From JAEULH01 sp963746275 (lineage in GTDB: Bacteria; Pseudomonadota; Alphaproteobacteria; Rhodospirillales; Defluviicoccaceae): 64,000 nucleotides of DNA. Position 1 is the first letter of the stretch. The number at the start of each line of letters is the position of its first letter. The stretch lies in NCBI GenBank assembly GCA_963746275.1, contig CAVVAX010000018.1, positions 58,001 through 122,000 on the forward strand, in the 5' to 3' direction. Positions 8,263 through 16,581 of the stretch are shown here, one piece after another. Under the pieces are notes generated by a model. It was not told the origin of the DNA. It made no database searches and was given only the letters and a program-made list of their open reading frames with translations. Position numbers and translations under genes: made by a program.

Positions 8263-8890
8263 ATGGACGCGTTACACGTCTTCATCAGCGTGGGTGCCAC
8301 GGCCAATGACCGCCAGGAGGCGTTTGTGCGCGCCGTCGAGGATCGCCTGCGCAGCGAGGGCTTGGTTCCCCACGCGGTCGGTCGAAACACCTTTAGCTCC
8401 GACGCGCCCCTAAAGACCGTGACCGAGCTTATGGATAAATGTTCCGGAACCGTTGTGATAGCGCTTGAGCGGACGTTTTTCCCGGATGGGTTCCAGAAGC
8501 GCGGGGGACCCCAGGAAAGTCGGATCAGAGACGTCAGGCTTCCCACGCCTTGGAGCCAGGTGCGCTCGCGGACACCCTTTGCTCGTCATCGTGGAGCACG
8601 GCTTGAAGAGCGAAGGGCTGCTGGAGTGGGGTTATGATTGGTATGTGCAGTGGGTTGACCCCGATCCAGTCGCACTGCAAAGCGCTGAGTTCAAGGGGGT
8701 CTTGGCCGATTGGAAGGAAAAGGTTCGTCGGAGAGAGCCGAAGTCCAGTGCGAAGAAGCCCATGCCGGCAGACATGACCGTGGGGGAATTGCTAGGTACC
8801 CTGCGTCCGGTTCATTTCTGGGCCGCCTTGGGGGCCGCTGTGACCGTCGTTGGCGGGGCTTTCGGGCTCGGAGCTAAGTTCTTCCCCTGA
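8263..8890 (+). CDS. Predicted TIR/SLOG-like nucleotide-binding protein with C-terminal membrane helix, frame-broken
   Basis: The first frame (8263 to about 8550) reads LHVFISVGATANDRQEAFVRAVEDRL, then VGRNTFSSDAPLKTVTELM and CSGTVVIALERTFFP. The downstream frame (to 8890) reads GHPLLVIVEHGL, EGLLEWGYDWYVQWV, and a terminal helix PVHFWAALGAAVTVVGGAFG. The alternation of short beta strands and helices, with an early VFIS strand and a late PLLVIVE strand, resembles TIR or SLOG Rossmann-like sensors found in antiviral and nucleotide-signalling proteins. This is inference; no catalytic glutamate can be fixed with confidence. A break near 8550 separates the halves and may include a short deletion. 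The base composition is clearly less GC-rich than the flanking genes, which suggests acquisition by transfer. Confidence 0.6.
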
Positions 8891-8924
8891 CAACAACGCG
8901 TAGAAATACGTTCGGCAAGAAGGC

Positions 8925-10131
8925 TTGGAAACGGTGAAGACGATCACTTCCTTCTCCATTGCCAGGCTGCCGCGCATCGTGTTCGGCGCCGGCAGCCTGG
9001 CGTCGCTGCCGGCAGAGATGCGCGCCTTCGGCAGCCCGCGCCCTGGTTGTCACCGGCGCCCGCTCGTTCGCCGCCTCGTCGCACTGGCAGAAGCTCGGCA
9101 AGGCGCTGGCGGGCAGGGGATCGTCTGGCAGCACGTCGCCATCGACGGCGAGCCGTCGCCGGAGCTGGTCGACGACGCGGTGGCCGCCTTCGCACGCTCC
9201 GGGATCGAGGTGGTCGCCGGCATCGGCGGCGGCAGTGCGCTGGATGCCGCCAAGGCCATCGCCGGGATGCTGCCGCATGCGCATTCGGTGGTCGAGCACC
9301 TGGAGGGCTTAGGCGATCGAGCGGCCCTACGTCGGCCCGGCCGTACCCTTCGTCGCCGTGCCCACCACCGCCGGCACCGGCAGCGAGGCGACCAAGAACG
9401 CCGTGCTCAGCCGGCGCGGCCACGGCGGCTTCAAGAAGTCGTTCCGCGACGAGGCGCTCGTCGCCCGCGTCGCCATCGTCGATCCGGAGCTTCTTGCCGG
9501 CTGCCCGCGGGAGATCATCGCCGCCAACGGCATGGACGCCTTCACCCAGCTTCTCGAAAGCTACGTCTCGATCAAGGCCAATCCCATGACCGACGCGCTC
9601 GCCTGGTCGGGGATGGACGCCTTTCGCGACGGCTTCTTCGCCGCCTGGCGCGACGAGGAGCCCGAAGCCGCAGCCGGGCGCTCCGCCGTCGCCTACGCGT
9701 CGCTGCTCTCCGGGATCTGCCTGGCGCAGACGGGCCTGGGCTCGGTCCACGGCCTCGCCTCGCCGCTCGGCGCCTTCTTCCCCATCCCCCACGGGGTCTG
9801 CTGCGGCACGCTGGTCGCGGCGGCGACGGCGGTCAACATTCGGGCGCTGCAGGCCCGCGATCCGGACGCCACGGCCCTGGAGAAGTACGCCAAGGTCGGC
9901 GGACTGCTATCGGGTCAGCCGCACGCGGCCGCGGAGGAGCGGCTCGCGGCGCTGGTCGAGACTCTGGCGGCGTGGACAGCGAAGCTGGCCTTGCCGCGGC
10001 TCTCGGCCTTTGCCATGGGGGCAGCCGACGTCGCCAGAGTCGTGGCCGAAAGCCGCGGCAGCTCGATGAAGACCAACCCCATCGTGCTCACCGACGCCGA
10101 GATCGAGACCATCGTCCGCCAGCGCCTCTGA
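8925..10131 (+). CDS. Iron-containing alcohol dehydrogenase family protein, frame-broken
   Basis: Joined across frames, the product has the type III alcohol dehydrogenase layout: RIVFGAGSL at the N-terminus, GIGGGSALDAAKAIAG (dinucleotide binding), VPTTAGTGSEATKNAV, the metal-binding region (aspartate in NGMDAFTQLLES, histidines in GSVHGLASPLGAFFPIPHG), and a helical C-terminus. Frame breaks occur near 9045 (extra C in CCCG), 9118 (one G short) and 9310 (one extra base); with these corrected the length is about 402 residues, normal for the family. The start is TTG 8925 or GTG 8934. Substrate unknown. Confidence 0.85.
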
Positions 10132-10179
10132 GCTTGCGCCGCCGGCCTGTACCACGAGCGGACGATACACTGGCGATGC

Positions 10180-10350
10180 CGTCACCCCAACCCTCTCCCA
10201 CTTGCGCTTCCGGCGCGCGGGAGAGGGAGAACATCGGCAACATGCCGACCTACTTGCCCTCGCCCGCGCGAAGCGTCGGAGAGGAAGGGCCCGCACCGCG
10301 GGAGGGTTAGGGTCTCGCGAAGCGGGAAGGTGAGGGTGAGGGTGAGACTT
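10180..10350. repeat. CTCTCCC/GGGAGAGGG-type intergenic palindrome
   Basis: The spacer between the alcohol dehydrogenase and dnaQ is filled with inverted repeats of the form CAACCCTCTCCC...GCGCGGGAGAGGGAGAA and CCCGCGCGAAGC...GCGAAGCGGGAAGGTGAGGGTGAGGGTGAG. Similar sequence recurs at about 19.77, 28.6 and 30.6 kb. I see no coding potential in it. Confidence 0.65.
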
Positions 10351-10377
10351 TCAGACCCGGCCGTGCTGAAGCGTGCC

Positions 10378-11089
10378 TCAGGCCTCTGCGGCCCGTTCGG
10401 CCATGGCCGGCGGTGGAACGAGCTCCAGCCACAAGGCCTTGGGCAGGCGGGCAACAAACGCCGCGTGCGCCTCTTCCTCCTCGGCGGACGGCTCGATCAG
10501 GATCGGCGTGCGACGGGCAGGCGCCACTCCGGCCAAAGCTTTCCGCCGCGACCCGATCGCCAGCATCAGCGCCGGCTGGCGACCGCCGACGAGCTCGAGG
10601 TAGACCGCGGCGAGAAGTTGCGCGTCCTTCAGCGCCCCGTGCAGAGCCCGGTCGGAGAGGTCGATCTCGTAACGGCGGCAGAGCGCATCGAGGCTCGCGG
10701 GCGCGCCCGGAAACATCTGCCGCGCTCGGGTCAGGGTGCAGATCGCCCGCTGCTCGGGCAGGACGGTGCGGCCGCAGCGCCCGAGCTCGGCGTTGAGGAA
10801 GCCGACGTCGAAGGCCGCGTTGTGGATGATGAGCGGGGCGTCGCCAATGAACTCCAGCAGGCTGTCGGCGACCGCCGGAAAGCACGGCTTCTCGGCGAGG
10901 AAGGCGTCGGTCAGGCCGTGGACCTCGAAGGCGCCCGGTCGGCATCGGCCGCTCGGGATTGACGTAGGTGTGGAAGACCCGCCCCGTCGGAACGTGGTTG
11001 ACCAGCTCGACGCAGCCGATCTCGACGACCCGGTGCCCCTCGGCCGGGTCAATGCCCGTGGTTTCGGTATCGAGAACAACCTCGCGCAT
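10378..11089 (-). CDS. dnaQ: DNA polymerase III epsilon subunit (proofreading exonuclease), one-base frameshift
   Basis: DnaQ is the 3'-5' proofreading exonuclease of the replicative polymerase. The ExoI motif DTETTGIDP follows the ATG at 11089, and ExoII (IIHNAAFDVGFLNAE) and ExoIII epsilon (HGALKDAQLLAAVYLEL) lie in the adjacent frame. Removing one G from the run near 10940 (PMPTG|AFEVHGLTDAF) rejoins them into a 236-residue protein. The C-terminal tail after about residue 185 should carry the alpha-subunit binding segment. This is the last gene of the maf-aroE-coaE-dnaQ series, an arrangement common near the alphaproteobacterial replication origin. Confidence 0.92.
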
Positions 11090-11711
11090 AAAGCCTCTTC
11101 CCCTGGCTCTTCCCCTGGCACGTCCGGCGGCTGAGCGTCGCCACGATACCTGCAATTGCCCGCATCGAACAGGCCCGGCCGAGGCCCGTCGGGATGACGA
11201 AGTCGGCGCGCCGGCGCTTCTCCGCATCCGGCATCTGCCGGGCGAGGACGGCGTCGATCCGTGCCTCGGCCATGCCGGGGCGCTGGCGCAAACGCTGGCG
11301 CTGAACTAGCGCCGGCGCGGAAACCACGGCGACCGCATCGCAAGCCCGCTCGCCGCCGCTTTCGAACAAGAGCGGCACGTCGAGGACGACGATGGGGCGG
11401 CGGGCCCGGCGGGCGCGGGCGAGGAAGCGGTGCTGGTCGGCGTAGACCAGCGGGTGGACGATGCGCTCCAGCCGGGCGAGCGCCGCCGCATCGCCGAAGA
11501 CCCGTGCTCCCAGCGCCCCGCGGTCGACGGCGCCGTTGCTAACGACGCCAGGAAAGGCCGCGCCGACGGCACCGACCGCCGCGCCGCCCCAGGCGAACAG
11601 GGCATGGACGACCTGGTCGGCATCCCAGACCGGCACGCCGAGCCGGCGGAACATGCCCGCCGCGGTCGACTTGCCCATGGCGATAGAGCCGGTCAGACCG
11701 AGCACGATCAC
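11049..11711 (-). CDS. coaE: Dephospho-CoA kinase
   Basis: CoaE phosphorylates the 3'-hydroxyl of dephospho-CoA, the last step of CoA synthesis. The sequence shows a P-loop GLTGSIAMGKST at the start, VWDADQVVH, and VVLDVPLLFESG. The start GTG 11711 overlaps the aroE stop in GTGA. The reading frame passes the usual family end (near IVATL) by about 20 residues (CQGKSQGKRLYARGC) and overlaps dnaQ by 41 bp; the extension coincides with a short direct repeat (CTCTTCCCCTGG) and may be accidental. Confidence 0.9.
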   Translation of the reverse strand: MIVLGLTGSIAMGKSTAAGMFRRLGVPVWDADQVVHALFAWGGAAVGAVGAAFPGVVSNGAVDRGALGARVFGDAAALARLERIVHPLVYADQHRFLARARRARRPIVVLDVPLLFESGGERACDAVAVVSAPALVQRQRLRQRPGMAEARIDAVLARQMPDAEKRRRADFVIPTGLGRACSMRAIAGIVATLSRRTCQGKSQGKRLYARGCSRYRNHGH

Positions 11712-12598
11712 GATTGAGCCAGCCCCTGCTCGACGTGACGGCGGAGCTCCGCCGTCACCTCCGGATCGATCCCGAACCAGGCCTGGAACGCCGGGCGCGC
11801 CTGGTGCAGCAGCATGCCGAGGCCGTCGACGGTGGAGTTGCCCCGCGCCGCGGCCGCAGCGAGCAGCGGTGTCGTCAGGGGCACGTAGACGATGTCGCTG
11901 ACCACCGCGTCGGCGGGCAGGGCAGCGAGGTCGAGGTCCAGCGCCGGCTTGCCGGTCATGCCGAGGCTCGTGGCATTGACCAGCAGGGCGGCGCCGGCAA
12001 GGGCTTCGGCGCGCGCGGACCACGGCTGCACATGGACGACAGCGACGTGGCCGAGGTCGGCGGCCAGGCGTTCGGCGCGGCCTCGGTCGCGGTTGACGAG
12101 GATCAGGGCCGGAACGCCGGCATCCAGCAGCGCCACGGCGATGGCCCTGGCCGCGCCGCCGGCGCCCAACAGCACCGCCGGACCCGCATCCGCCCGCCAG
12201 CCGGGACAGCCCGCCTCCAGGTTGGCTACGAAGCCGAAGGCGTCGGTGTTGGTTCCAAACAGGCGGCCGTCGGGGCGGACGACGATGGTGTTGACCGCGC
12301 CGATCCGCTGAGCGAGGACGGAGACCTCGTCGACCATGGCGCAGGCCTCCTCCTTGTGCGGGATGGTGACGTTGGCGCCGGCGAAGCCGAGGGCGGTGAG
12401 GCCGCTCAGCGCCCTGCCCAAAGCGCCGGGGCGGACCGCCATCGGCACGTAGGCGCCGTCGATGCCATAGCGTCTGAGCCAGAAGCCGTGCAGCCTGGGC
12501 GACAGCGAATGCGCAATGGGCCAGCCGATGACGCCGGCAACTCGGGCCGCGCCGGTCAGTGCCGGCCGCGCATTGGCTTCCGGGCGCGGCGCCCCCAT
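11708..12598 (-). CDS. aroE: Shikimate dehydrogenase (NADP+)
   Basis: AroE reduces 3-dehydroshikimate in the chorismate pathway. The 296-residue protein contains GWPIAHSLSPRLHGFWL (shikimate binding), GANVTIPHKEEA with the catalytic lysine, NTDAFGFV, GAGGAARAIAVAL (NADP-binding glycine loop) and NATSLGM. The start ATG 12598 lies 5 bp after the maf stop. A longer open frame upstream runs antisense-like through maf and is not coding. AroE is coupled to coaE by a 4-bp overlap. Confidence 0.95.
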   Translation of the reverse strand: MGAPRPEANARPALTGAARVAGVIGWPIAHSLSPRLHGFWLRRYGIDGAYVPMAVRPGALGRALSGLTALGFAGANVTIPHKEEACAMVDEVSVLAQRIGAVNTIVVRPDGRLFGTNTDAFGFVANLEAGCPGWRADAGPAVLLGAGGAARAIAVALLDAGVPALILVNRDRGRAERLAADLGHVAVVHVQPWSARAEALAGAALLVNATSLGMTGKPALDLDLAALPADAVVSDIVYVPLTTPLLAAAAARGNSTVDGLGMLLHQARPAFQAWFGIDPEVTAELRRHVEQGLAQS

Positions 12599-12603
12599 CG
12601 CCC

Positions 12604-13389
12604 TCAGGCAGGCAGGATGCCCTGGTCGCGCAAGTAGGCGAACAGCGCGAGCAGCGGCAAGCCGAGGATGGTGAAGATGTCGCCTTCCGTCGCCGAGAAG
12701 AGCTGCACGCCTGGCCCCTCGAAGCGATAGCCGGCGACGGTGTCCAGCGCATCGGTGGCGGCGGTCTCCAGGTAGTGAGCCAGGAAGGCTTGCGAGAACG
12801 GTCGCATGGTCATGGTCGCGACATCGACATGGCGCCAGTGACAGTGGCCCGCTTGCGCCACGGCGACGCCCGAGACCAGCCGGTGGCGGCGGTCGCGCAA
12901 GGCAAGCAGCGCCGAGCGGGCGGTGGCAAGGTCGTTCGGCTTCTCGAACCAGGCGCCGCCGCACTCGAGGATCTGGTCGGCGCCGACGACCACGGCCTCC
13001 GGCCGGCGCCGGGCGATGGCCACGGCCTTGGCGGCGGCAAGCGCCATCGCCGCGGCCTCGGCATCCTCGCCACGCTCGCGCGCATCCGCCCTGAGCGCCC
13101 CCTCGTCGAGATCCGCCGCGTCGGCAAGATAGACGATGCCGGCCTGATCAAGCAGCCGGCGCCGCGTTCGGCTGGCCGATGCCAGCACGATCGGCCCCGG
13201 CAACAGCCGCGCCGGCGCTGCGGCCTCGCGCGCGTCCTCCGGGCCAGTCTGGGCCGCTGTCCCGGCTGCTGTCTGGGCCGGCTCAGGGCTCACCACATCC
13301 ACGCGCCCGCCGCCTCCGTACTCGCCACCGATGTGCGGGAAAAACAACCGCCGGGCTGTGGATGGATTGGAGCGCTCGGATGCGGTCAT
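12604..13389 (-). CDS. maf: Maf-like nucleotide pyrophosphatase
   Basis: Maf/YhdE proteins hydrolyse non-canonical or modified nucleoside triphosphates and were first named as septum inhibitors. The core begins PIVLASASRTRRRLLDQAGI (the S/T-R-R-x-L-L signature) and includes VVGADQILECGGAWFEKP and the later GYRFEGPGVQLFSATEGD. The frame opens at 13389, but the first 65 or so residues are unlike the family; GTG 13293, preceded by GGAGGCGG, or a later codon is a better start. The first gene of the maf-aroE-coaE-dnaQ operon, it faces away from hemE. Confidence 0.85.
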   Translation of the reverse strand: MTASERSNPSTARRLFFPHIGGEYGGGGRVDVVSPEPAQTAAGTAAQTGPEDAREAAAPARLLPGPIVLASASRTRRRLLDQAGIVYLADAADLDEGALRADARERGEDAEAAAMALAAAKAVAIARRRPEAVVVGADQILECGGAWFEKPNDLATARSALLALRDRRHRLVSGVAVAQAGHCHWRHVDVATMTMRPFSQAFLAHYLETAATDALDTVAGYRFEGPGVQLFSATEGDIFTILGLPLLALFAYLRDQGILPA

Positions 13390-13693
13390 GCCGATAGGCC
13401 GGCGAAGCTGCTTGTTGCGCAGCTCTTGTCCGGCTGTTCATAACCCCGACCGGTGGCGGCCAGAGACGCGAAGAGGTGTGCCGCTTCGGACATATCCCCA
13501 GCTTTCTGTTGAACCAGCATCGGCTTCATCATCAACGGCCTCTGGCCTGACGCCATCGCTTTGCCCACATCCGACGGGTGCGACCGAACCCGTTCCGGTC
13601 CCGACCCTCTTTCTCATCCACAGCCGCTTAATCCCCGACTCTCCCTGGCCCTACTACAACAGCTACCTTTTCTCTTAAAAGAAGTGTTTTGTT
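13390..13693. other. Candidate chromosomal replication origin (oriC) between maf and hemE
   Basis: This 304-bp spacer lies between two divergent operons whose genes flank the origin in Caulobacter, Rickettsia and other alphaproteobacteria (hemE on one side; maf-aroE-coaE-dnaQ on the other). It holds one 8-of-9 match to the DnaA box TTATCCACA (TCATCCACA, 13614-13622), weaker matches (ATATCCCCA near 13492, TTGCCCACA 13561-13569, and an inverse TGTGGATGG at 13357-13365 just inside the maf frame), and an AT-rich tract (CTTTTCTCTTAAAAGAAGTG, about 13666-13688), which is rare in this GC-rich sequence. Gene direction switches here. It is equally the promoter region for hemE and maf. Confidence 0.4.
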
Positions 13694-14776
13694 GTGAGCG
13701 CCGCTGCGACTGTTGAAAACGCAACCCGGAAGGACGATCCGCTGAGCAAGCGCCTGCTGCGCGCCTTCACCGACGAGCCGGCGGATCGGCCGCCGTTCTG
13801 GTTCCTCCGCCAGGCCGGGCGCTACCTGCCGGAGTACCAGCGGCTCCGCCGGGAGAGCCCGAACTTCCTCAGCTTCTGCTACACGCCCGCGCTCTGCATC
13901 GAGGCGGCGATGCAGCCGCTGCGCCGCTACCGCATGGACGCGGCGATCCTGTTCAGCGACATTCTGGTCGTCCCCGACGCGCTCGGGCGCAGCGTGCGCT
14001 TCGTCGAGGGTCAGGGCCCGGTGCTCGAACCGCTCCGCCACGCGGACGAGATCCCGGTGCTCGACATCACCCGGCTCGATGAACGGCTCGACCCGGTCTA
14101 CGCCGCCGTCTCTGGCCTGGCCAAAGCCATTCCCGGCGAGACGGGCCTGATCGGCTTTGCCGGCGCGCCGTGGACGCTGGCGCTCTACATGATCGAGGGT
14201 CAGGGCGGCACCGCCGGCGAGCGCGCCCGGGCCTGGGCGTGGCGGGAGCCGGAGAGCTTCGGGCGGTTGATGTCCGTGCTCGTCGATGCGATCGCGCATT
14301 GCCTCTGCCGCCAGATCGACCACGGCGCCGAGGTGGTCCAGCTCTTCGACAGCTGGGCTGGGCTGCTGGCGGAGACGCAATTTCGCGGCCTCGTCATCGC
14401 GCCGACCGCGGCCATTGTCAGCCGGCTGAAGGCGCACGCGCCCGAGGTGCCGATCATCGGCTTTCCCCGTGCCGCCGGCATTCTCTACCAAACCTACGTG
14501 CGCGAGACCGGCGTCGATGCGGTCGGGCTGGACGCCGGGGTTCCGGCCGAATGGGCGGCGTCGGCGCTGAAGCCCGGCTGCACCCTGCAGGGCAACCTGG
14601 ATAACCTGCTTGCGGTCGCCGGCGGCGACGCCCTGGAGGCGGAGACGCAGCGGATCCTCTCCATCCTTGGCCCCGACCGGTTCATCTTCAACCTTGGCCA
14701 CGGGGTACTGCCGGACACCCCGCCCGAGCACATCGGCCGCATCGCCGAGCTGGTCCGCACCTGGGTGCGGCCATGA
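13694..14776 (+). CDS. hemE: Uroporphyrinogen decarboxylase
   Basis: HemE decarboxylates uroporphyrinogen III to coproporphyrinogen III. The 360-residue protein shows the signature PPFWFLRQAGRYLPEY near residue 34, FSDILVVPDALG, GFAGAPWTLALYMIEG, and NLGHGVLPDTPPEH at the C-terminus. The start is GTG 13694. The stop overlaps the hemH start (ATGA). It heads the hemE-hemH-hemJ-rho series. Confidence 0.97.
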   Translation: MSAAATVENATRKDDPLSKRLLRAFTDEPADRPPFWFLRQAGRYLPEYQRLRRESPNFLSFCYTPALCIEAAMQPLRRYRMDAAILFSDILVVPDALGRSVRFVEGQGPVLEPLRHADEIPVLDITRLDERLDPVYAAVSGLAKAIPGETGLIGFAGAPWTLALYMIEGQGGTAGERARAWAWREPESFGRLMSVLVDAIAHCLCRQIDHGAEVVQLFDSWAGLLAETQFRGLVIAPTAAIVSRLKAHAPEVPIIGFPRAAGILYQTYVRETGVDAVGLDAGVPAEWAASALKPGCTLQGNLDNLLAVAGGDALEAETQRILSILGPDRFIFNLGHGVLPDTPPEHIGRIAELVRTWVRP

Positions 14777-15987
14777 GCGGGCGGGTTGCCGTCGTGCTGT
14801 TCAACCTCGGCGGGCCGGACCGGCTGGAGGCGGTGCAGCCGTTCCTCGCCAACCTGTTCTCCGATCCCGCCATCATCGGCCTGCCGGCGCTGCTCCGCCG
14901 GCCGCTGGCGAAGCTCATCGCCCGCCGGCGGGGGCCGGTCGCGCGCGAGATCTATGCCCAGATCGGCGGCGGTTCGCCCCTGCTGGCGCTTACCGAGGAG
15001 CAGGGTGCGGCGCTGGCGGCAGCTTTGGCCGGGCGCGGCCTCCAGGCGCGGTCGTTCGTCGCCATGCGCTACTGGCATCCCATGACGGACGCAGCGGCGC
15101 GGGCCGTGGCGGAGTGGCGGCCGGACGAGATCGTCCTGCTGCCGCTCTATCCGCAGTACTCGTCGACGACGACGGGATCGTCGCTCGCCGCCTGGGACGA
15201 GGCCGCGGCGGCCGCCGGCGTGAGCGCGCCGACGCGGGCGGTCTGCTGCTACCCGGCCGAGGCGGGTTTCGTCGCTGCCGTGGCCGGGCATGTCGGCACG
15301 GCGGTTGCCGCGGCGCGGGCGAATGGCGGCCGCTTTCGCCTGCTGTTTTCCGCCCATGGCTTGCCCGAGCGGGTGATCGCCCGCGGCGACCCCTACCAGT
15401 GGCAGGTGGAGGCGACGGTCGCGGCGGTGATGGCGGAGCTCGCCGATCCCGGTCTCGACCACGCCATCTGCTATCAGAGCCGTGTCGGGCCGCTGAGGTG
15501 GATCGGCCCCTCCACCGAGGAGGAGCTTGCCCGGGCGGCCAAAGACGGCGTCGCCACCGCCATCGTCATCCCCATCGCCTTCGTCTCCGAGCATTCGGAG
15601 ACCCTGGTCGAGCTCGACATCGAGTACCGCAAGTTCGCCGGCGAGCACGGCATTGCCAACTACATCCGGGTGCCGACGGTCGGAACAACGCCGGCGTTCA
15701 TCGAGGGGCTGGCCGAGCTGGTGAGCGGTGCGCTAGAACGCCGAAGCGGCGTCGCCAGCGGCGACGGCGCGGCCGGATCTGCGGCGACGGATGGCGATGC
15801 TGCCCCTGCCGCTCCCCGGCGGCGGCGGGAGCGTAGGAGGCGGACATGGACGGATACCTCTGGGCGCGGGCGCTGCACGTCATCAGCTTCATTGCCTGGA
15901 TGGCCGGGCTGCTCTACCTGCCCCGGCTCTACGTCTACCATTGCAAGCAAGCCGTGGGCTCGGAGGCCTCGGAAACCTTCAAGGTGA
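14773..15987 (+). CDS. hemH: Ferrochelatase, C-terminus uncertain
   Basis: HemH inserts Fe(II) into protoporphyrin IX at the membrane. Visible are VVLFNLGGPD, YPQYSSTTTGSS, the active-site histidine in LFSAHGLPERVI, YQSRVGPLRWIGPSTEE, and the conserved glutamate region AFVSEHSETLVELDIEY. Homology ends near residue 330. The frame then runs on through an Arg-rich tail and 142 bp into hemJ, which is improbable; a single missing base near 15800 would bring the TAG at 15834 into frame and place the stop just before hemJ. The start overlaps the hemE stop. Confidence 0.93.
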   Translation: MSGRVAVVLFNLGGPDRLEAVQPFLANLFSDPAIIGLPALLRRPLAKLIARRRGPVAREIYAQIGGGSPLLALTEEQGAALAAALAGRGLQARSFVAMRYWHPMTDAAARAVAEWRPDEIVLLPLYPQYSSTTTGSSLAAWDEAAAAAGVSAPTRAVCCYPAEAGFVAAVAGHVGTAVAAARANGGRFRLLFSAHGLPERVIARGDPYQWQVEATVAAVMAELADPGLDHAICYQSRVGPLRWIGPSTEEELARAAKDGVATAIVIPIAFVSEHSETLVELDIEYRKFAGEHGIANYIRVPTVGTTPAFIEGLAELVSGALERRSGVASGDGAAGSAATDGDAAPAAPRRRRERRRRTWTDTSGRGRCTSSASLPGWPGCSTCPGSTSTIASKPWARRPRKPSR

Positions 15988-16280
15988 TGGAGCGCCGGCT
16001 GCTGCGCGCGATCATGAACCCGGCGATGATCGCGACCTTCCTCTTCGGCGGGATCCTGATCTGGTATCTCGGCGCCGAGGCCTGGAGCATGGGCTGGCTG
16101 CACGCCAAGCTCGCCCTGGTCGTCGCCCTGGCCGCCATGCACGGCTACATGGCGAAGTGGCGCAAGGACTTCGCGTTCGACCGCAACGCGCACTCGGAGA
16201 CCTTCTACCGGGTCATGAACGAGGTCCCGACGGTGCTGATGATCGGGATCGTCATCCTCGCCGTGCTGAAGCCGTTCTGA
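15846..16280 (+). CDS. hemJ: Protoporphyrinogen IX oxidase, HemJ type
   Basis: HemJ is the membrane-bound protoporphyrinogen oxidase that replaces HemY in many alphaproteobacteria. The 144-residue protein has four hydrophobic helices, the conserved histidine in RALHVISFIAWMAGL, LPRLYVYH, and WLHAKLALVVALAAMHGY with its paired histidines. A TAGGAGG element precedes the ATG. Its position between hemH and rho is the standard alphaproteobacterial order, completing the last three steps of haem synthesis together with hemE and hemH. Confidence 0.95.
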   Translation: MDGYLWARALHVISFIAWMAGLLYLPRLYVYHCKQAVGSEASETFKVMERRLLRAIMNPAMIATFLFGGILIWYLGAEAWSMGWLHAKLALVVALAAMHGYMAKWRKDFAFDRNAHSETFYRVMNEVPTVLMIGIVILAVLKPF

Positions 16281-16581
16281 CGAACGCGACGATAGCGCCG
16301 GCGACGCCGGCAAGCGGAAAGGCCGCGCGGCCCCGCCTGCTCCCGGCCAAAGTGCAACCCCTACCGCTAAACTCCGTTTGACATGCCCGCGAGACTTGAT
16401 CCATTCTGCTGCTAGCTTAGTCTTGTTTCAGCCTTCCGCCCCTCGCCGAGATCTCGAAGAAGCGTCCGTTCTGGCTCGGCCGGTTGCCGCTGGCAGCTCG
16501 CCATCCGCAATGGCCCGCCCCTTGCGCGTTCCATGGCTCTGGCCTCCCCCCTTCCATCCCCACGAAGAAGCGTCACCACCG
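16281..16581 (+). promoter_or_regulatory. rho leader with possible promoter
   Basis: The 301-bp spacer between hemJ and rho is open but not convincingly coding. It contains a perfect TTGACA at 16378-16383; the hexamer 16 bp downstream (TCCATT) matches TATAAT only weakly. A long leader is expected because rho is autoregulated by termination in its own leader in other bacteria; here the C-rich, G-poor stretches (for example CCTCCCCCCTTCCATCCCC before the ATG) are compatible with Rho-binding sites. This is inference. Confidence 0.35.

Noticed and set aside
11708..12964. A longer AroE beginning at 12964
   Set aside because: The additional 122 residues overlap maf in another frame and are not like AroE; ATG 12598 gives the normal length.
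14773..15987. A true 142-bp overlap of ferrochelatase with HemJ
   Set aside because: The tail is Arg-rich and not conserved, and a stop placed just before hemJ (TAG 15834) is reached if one base is restored.
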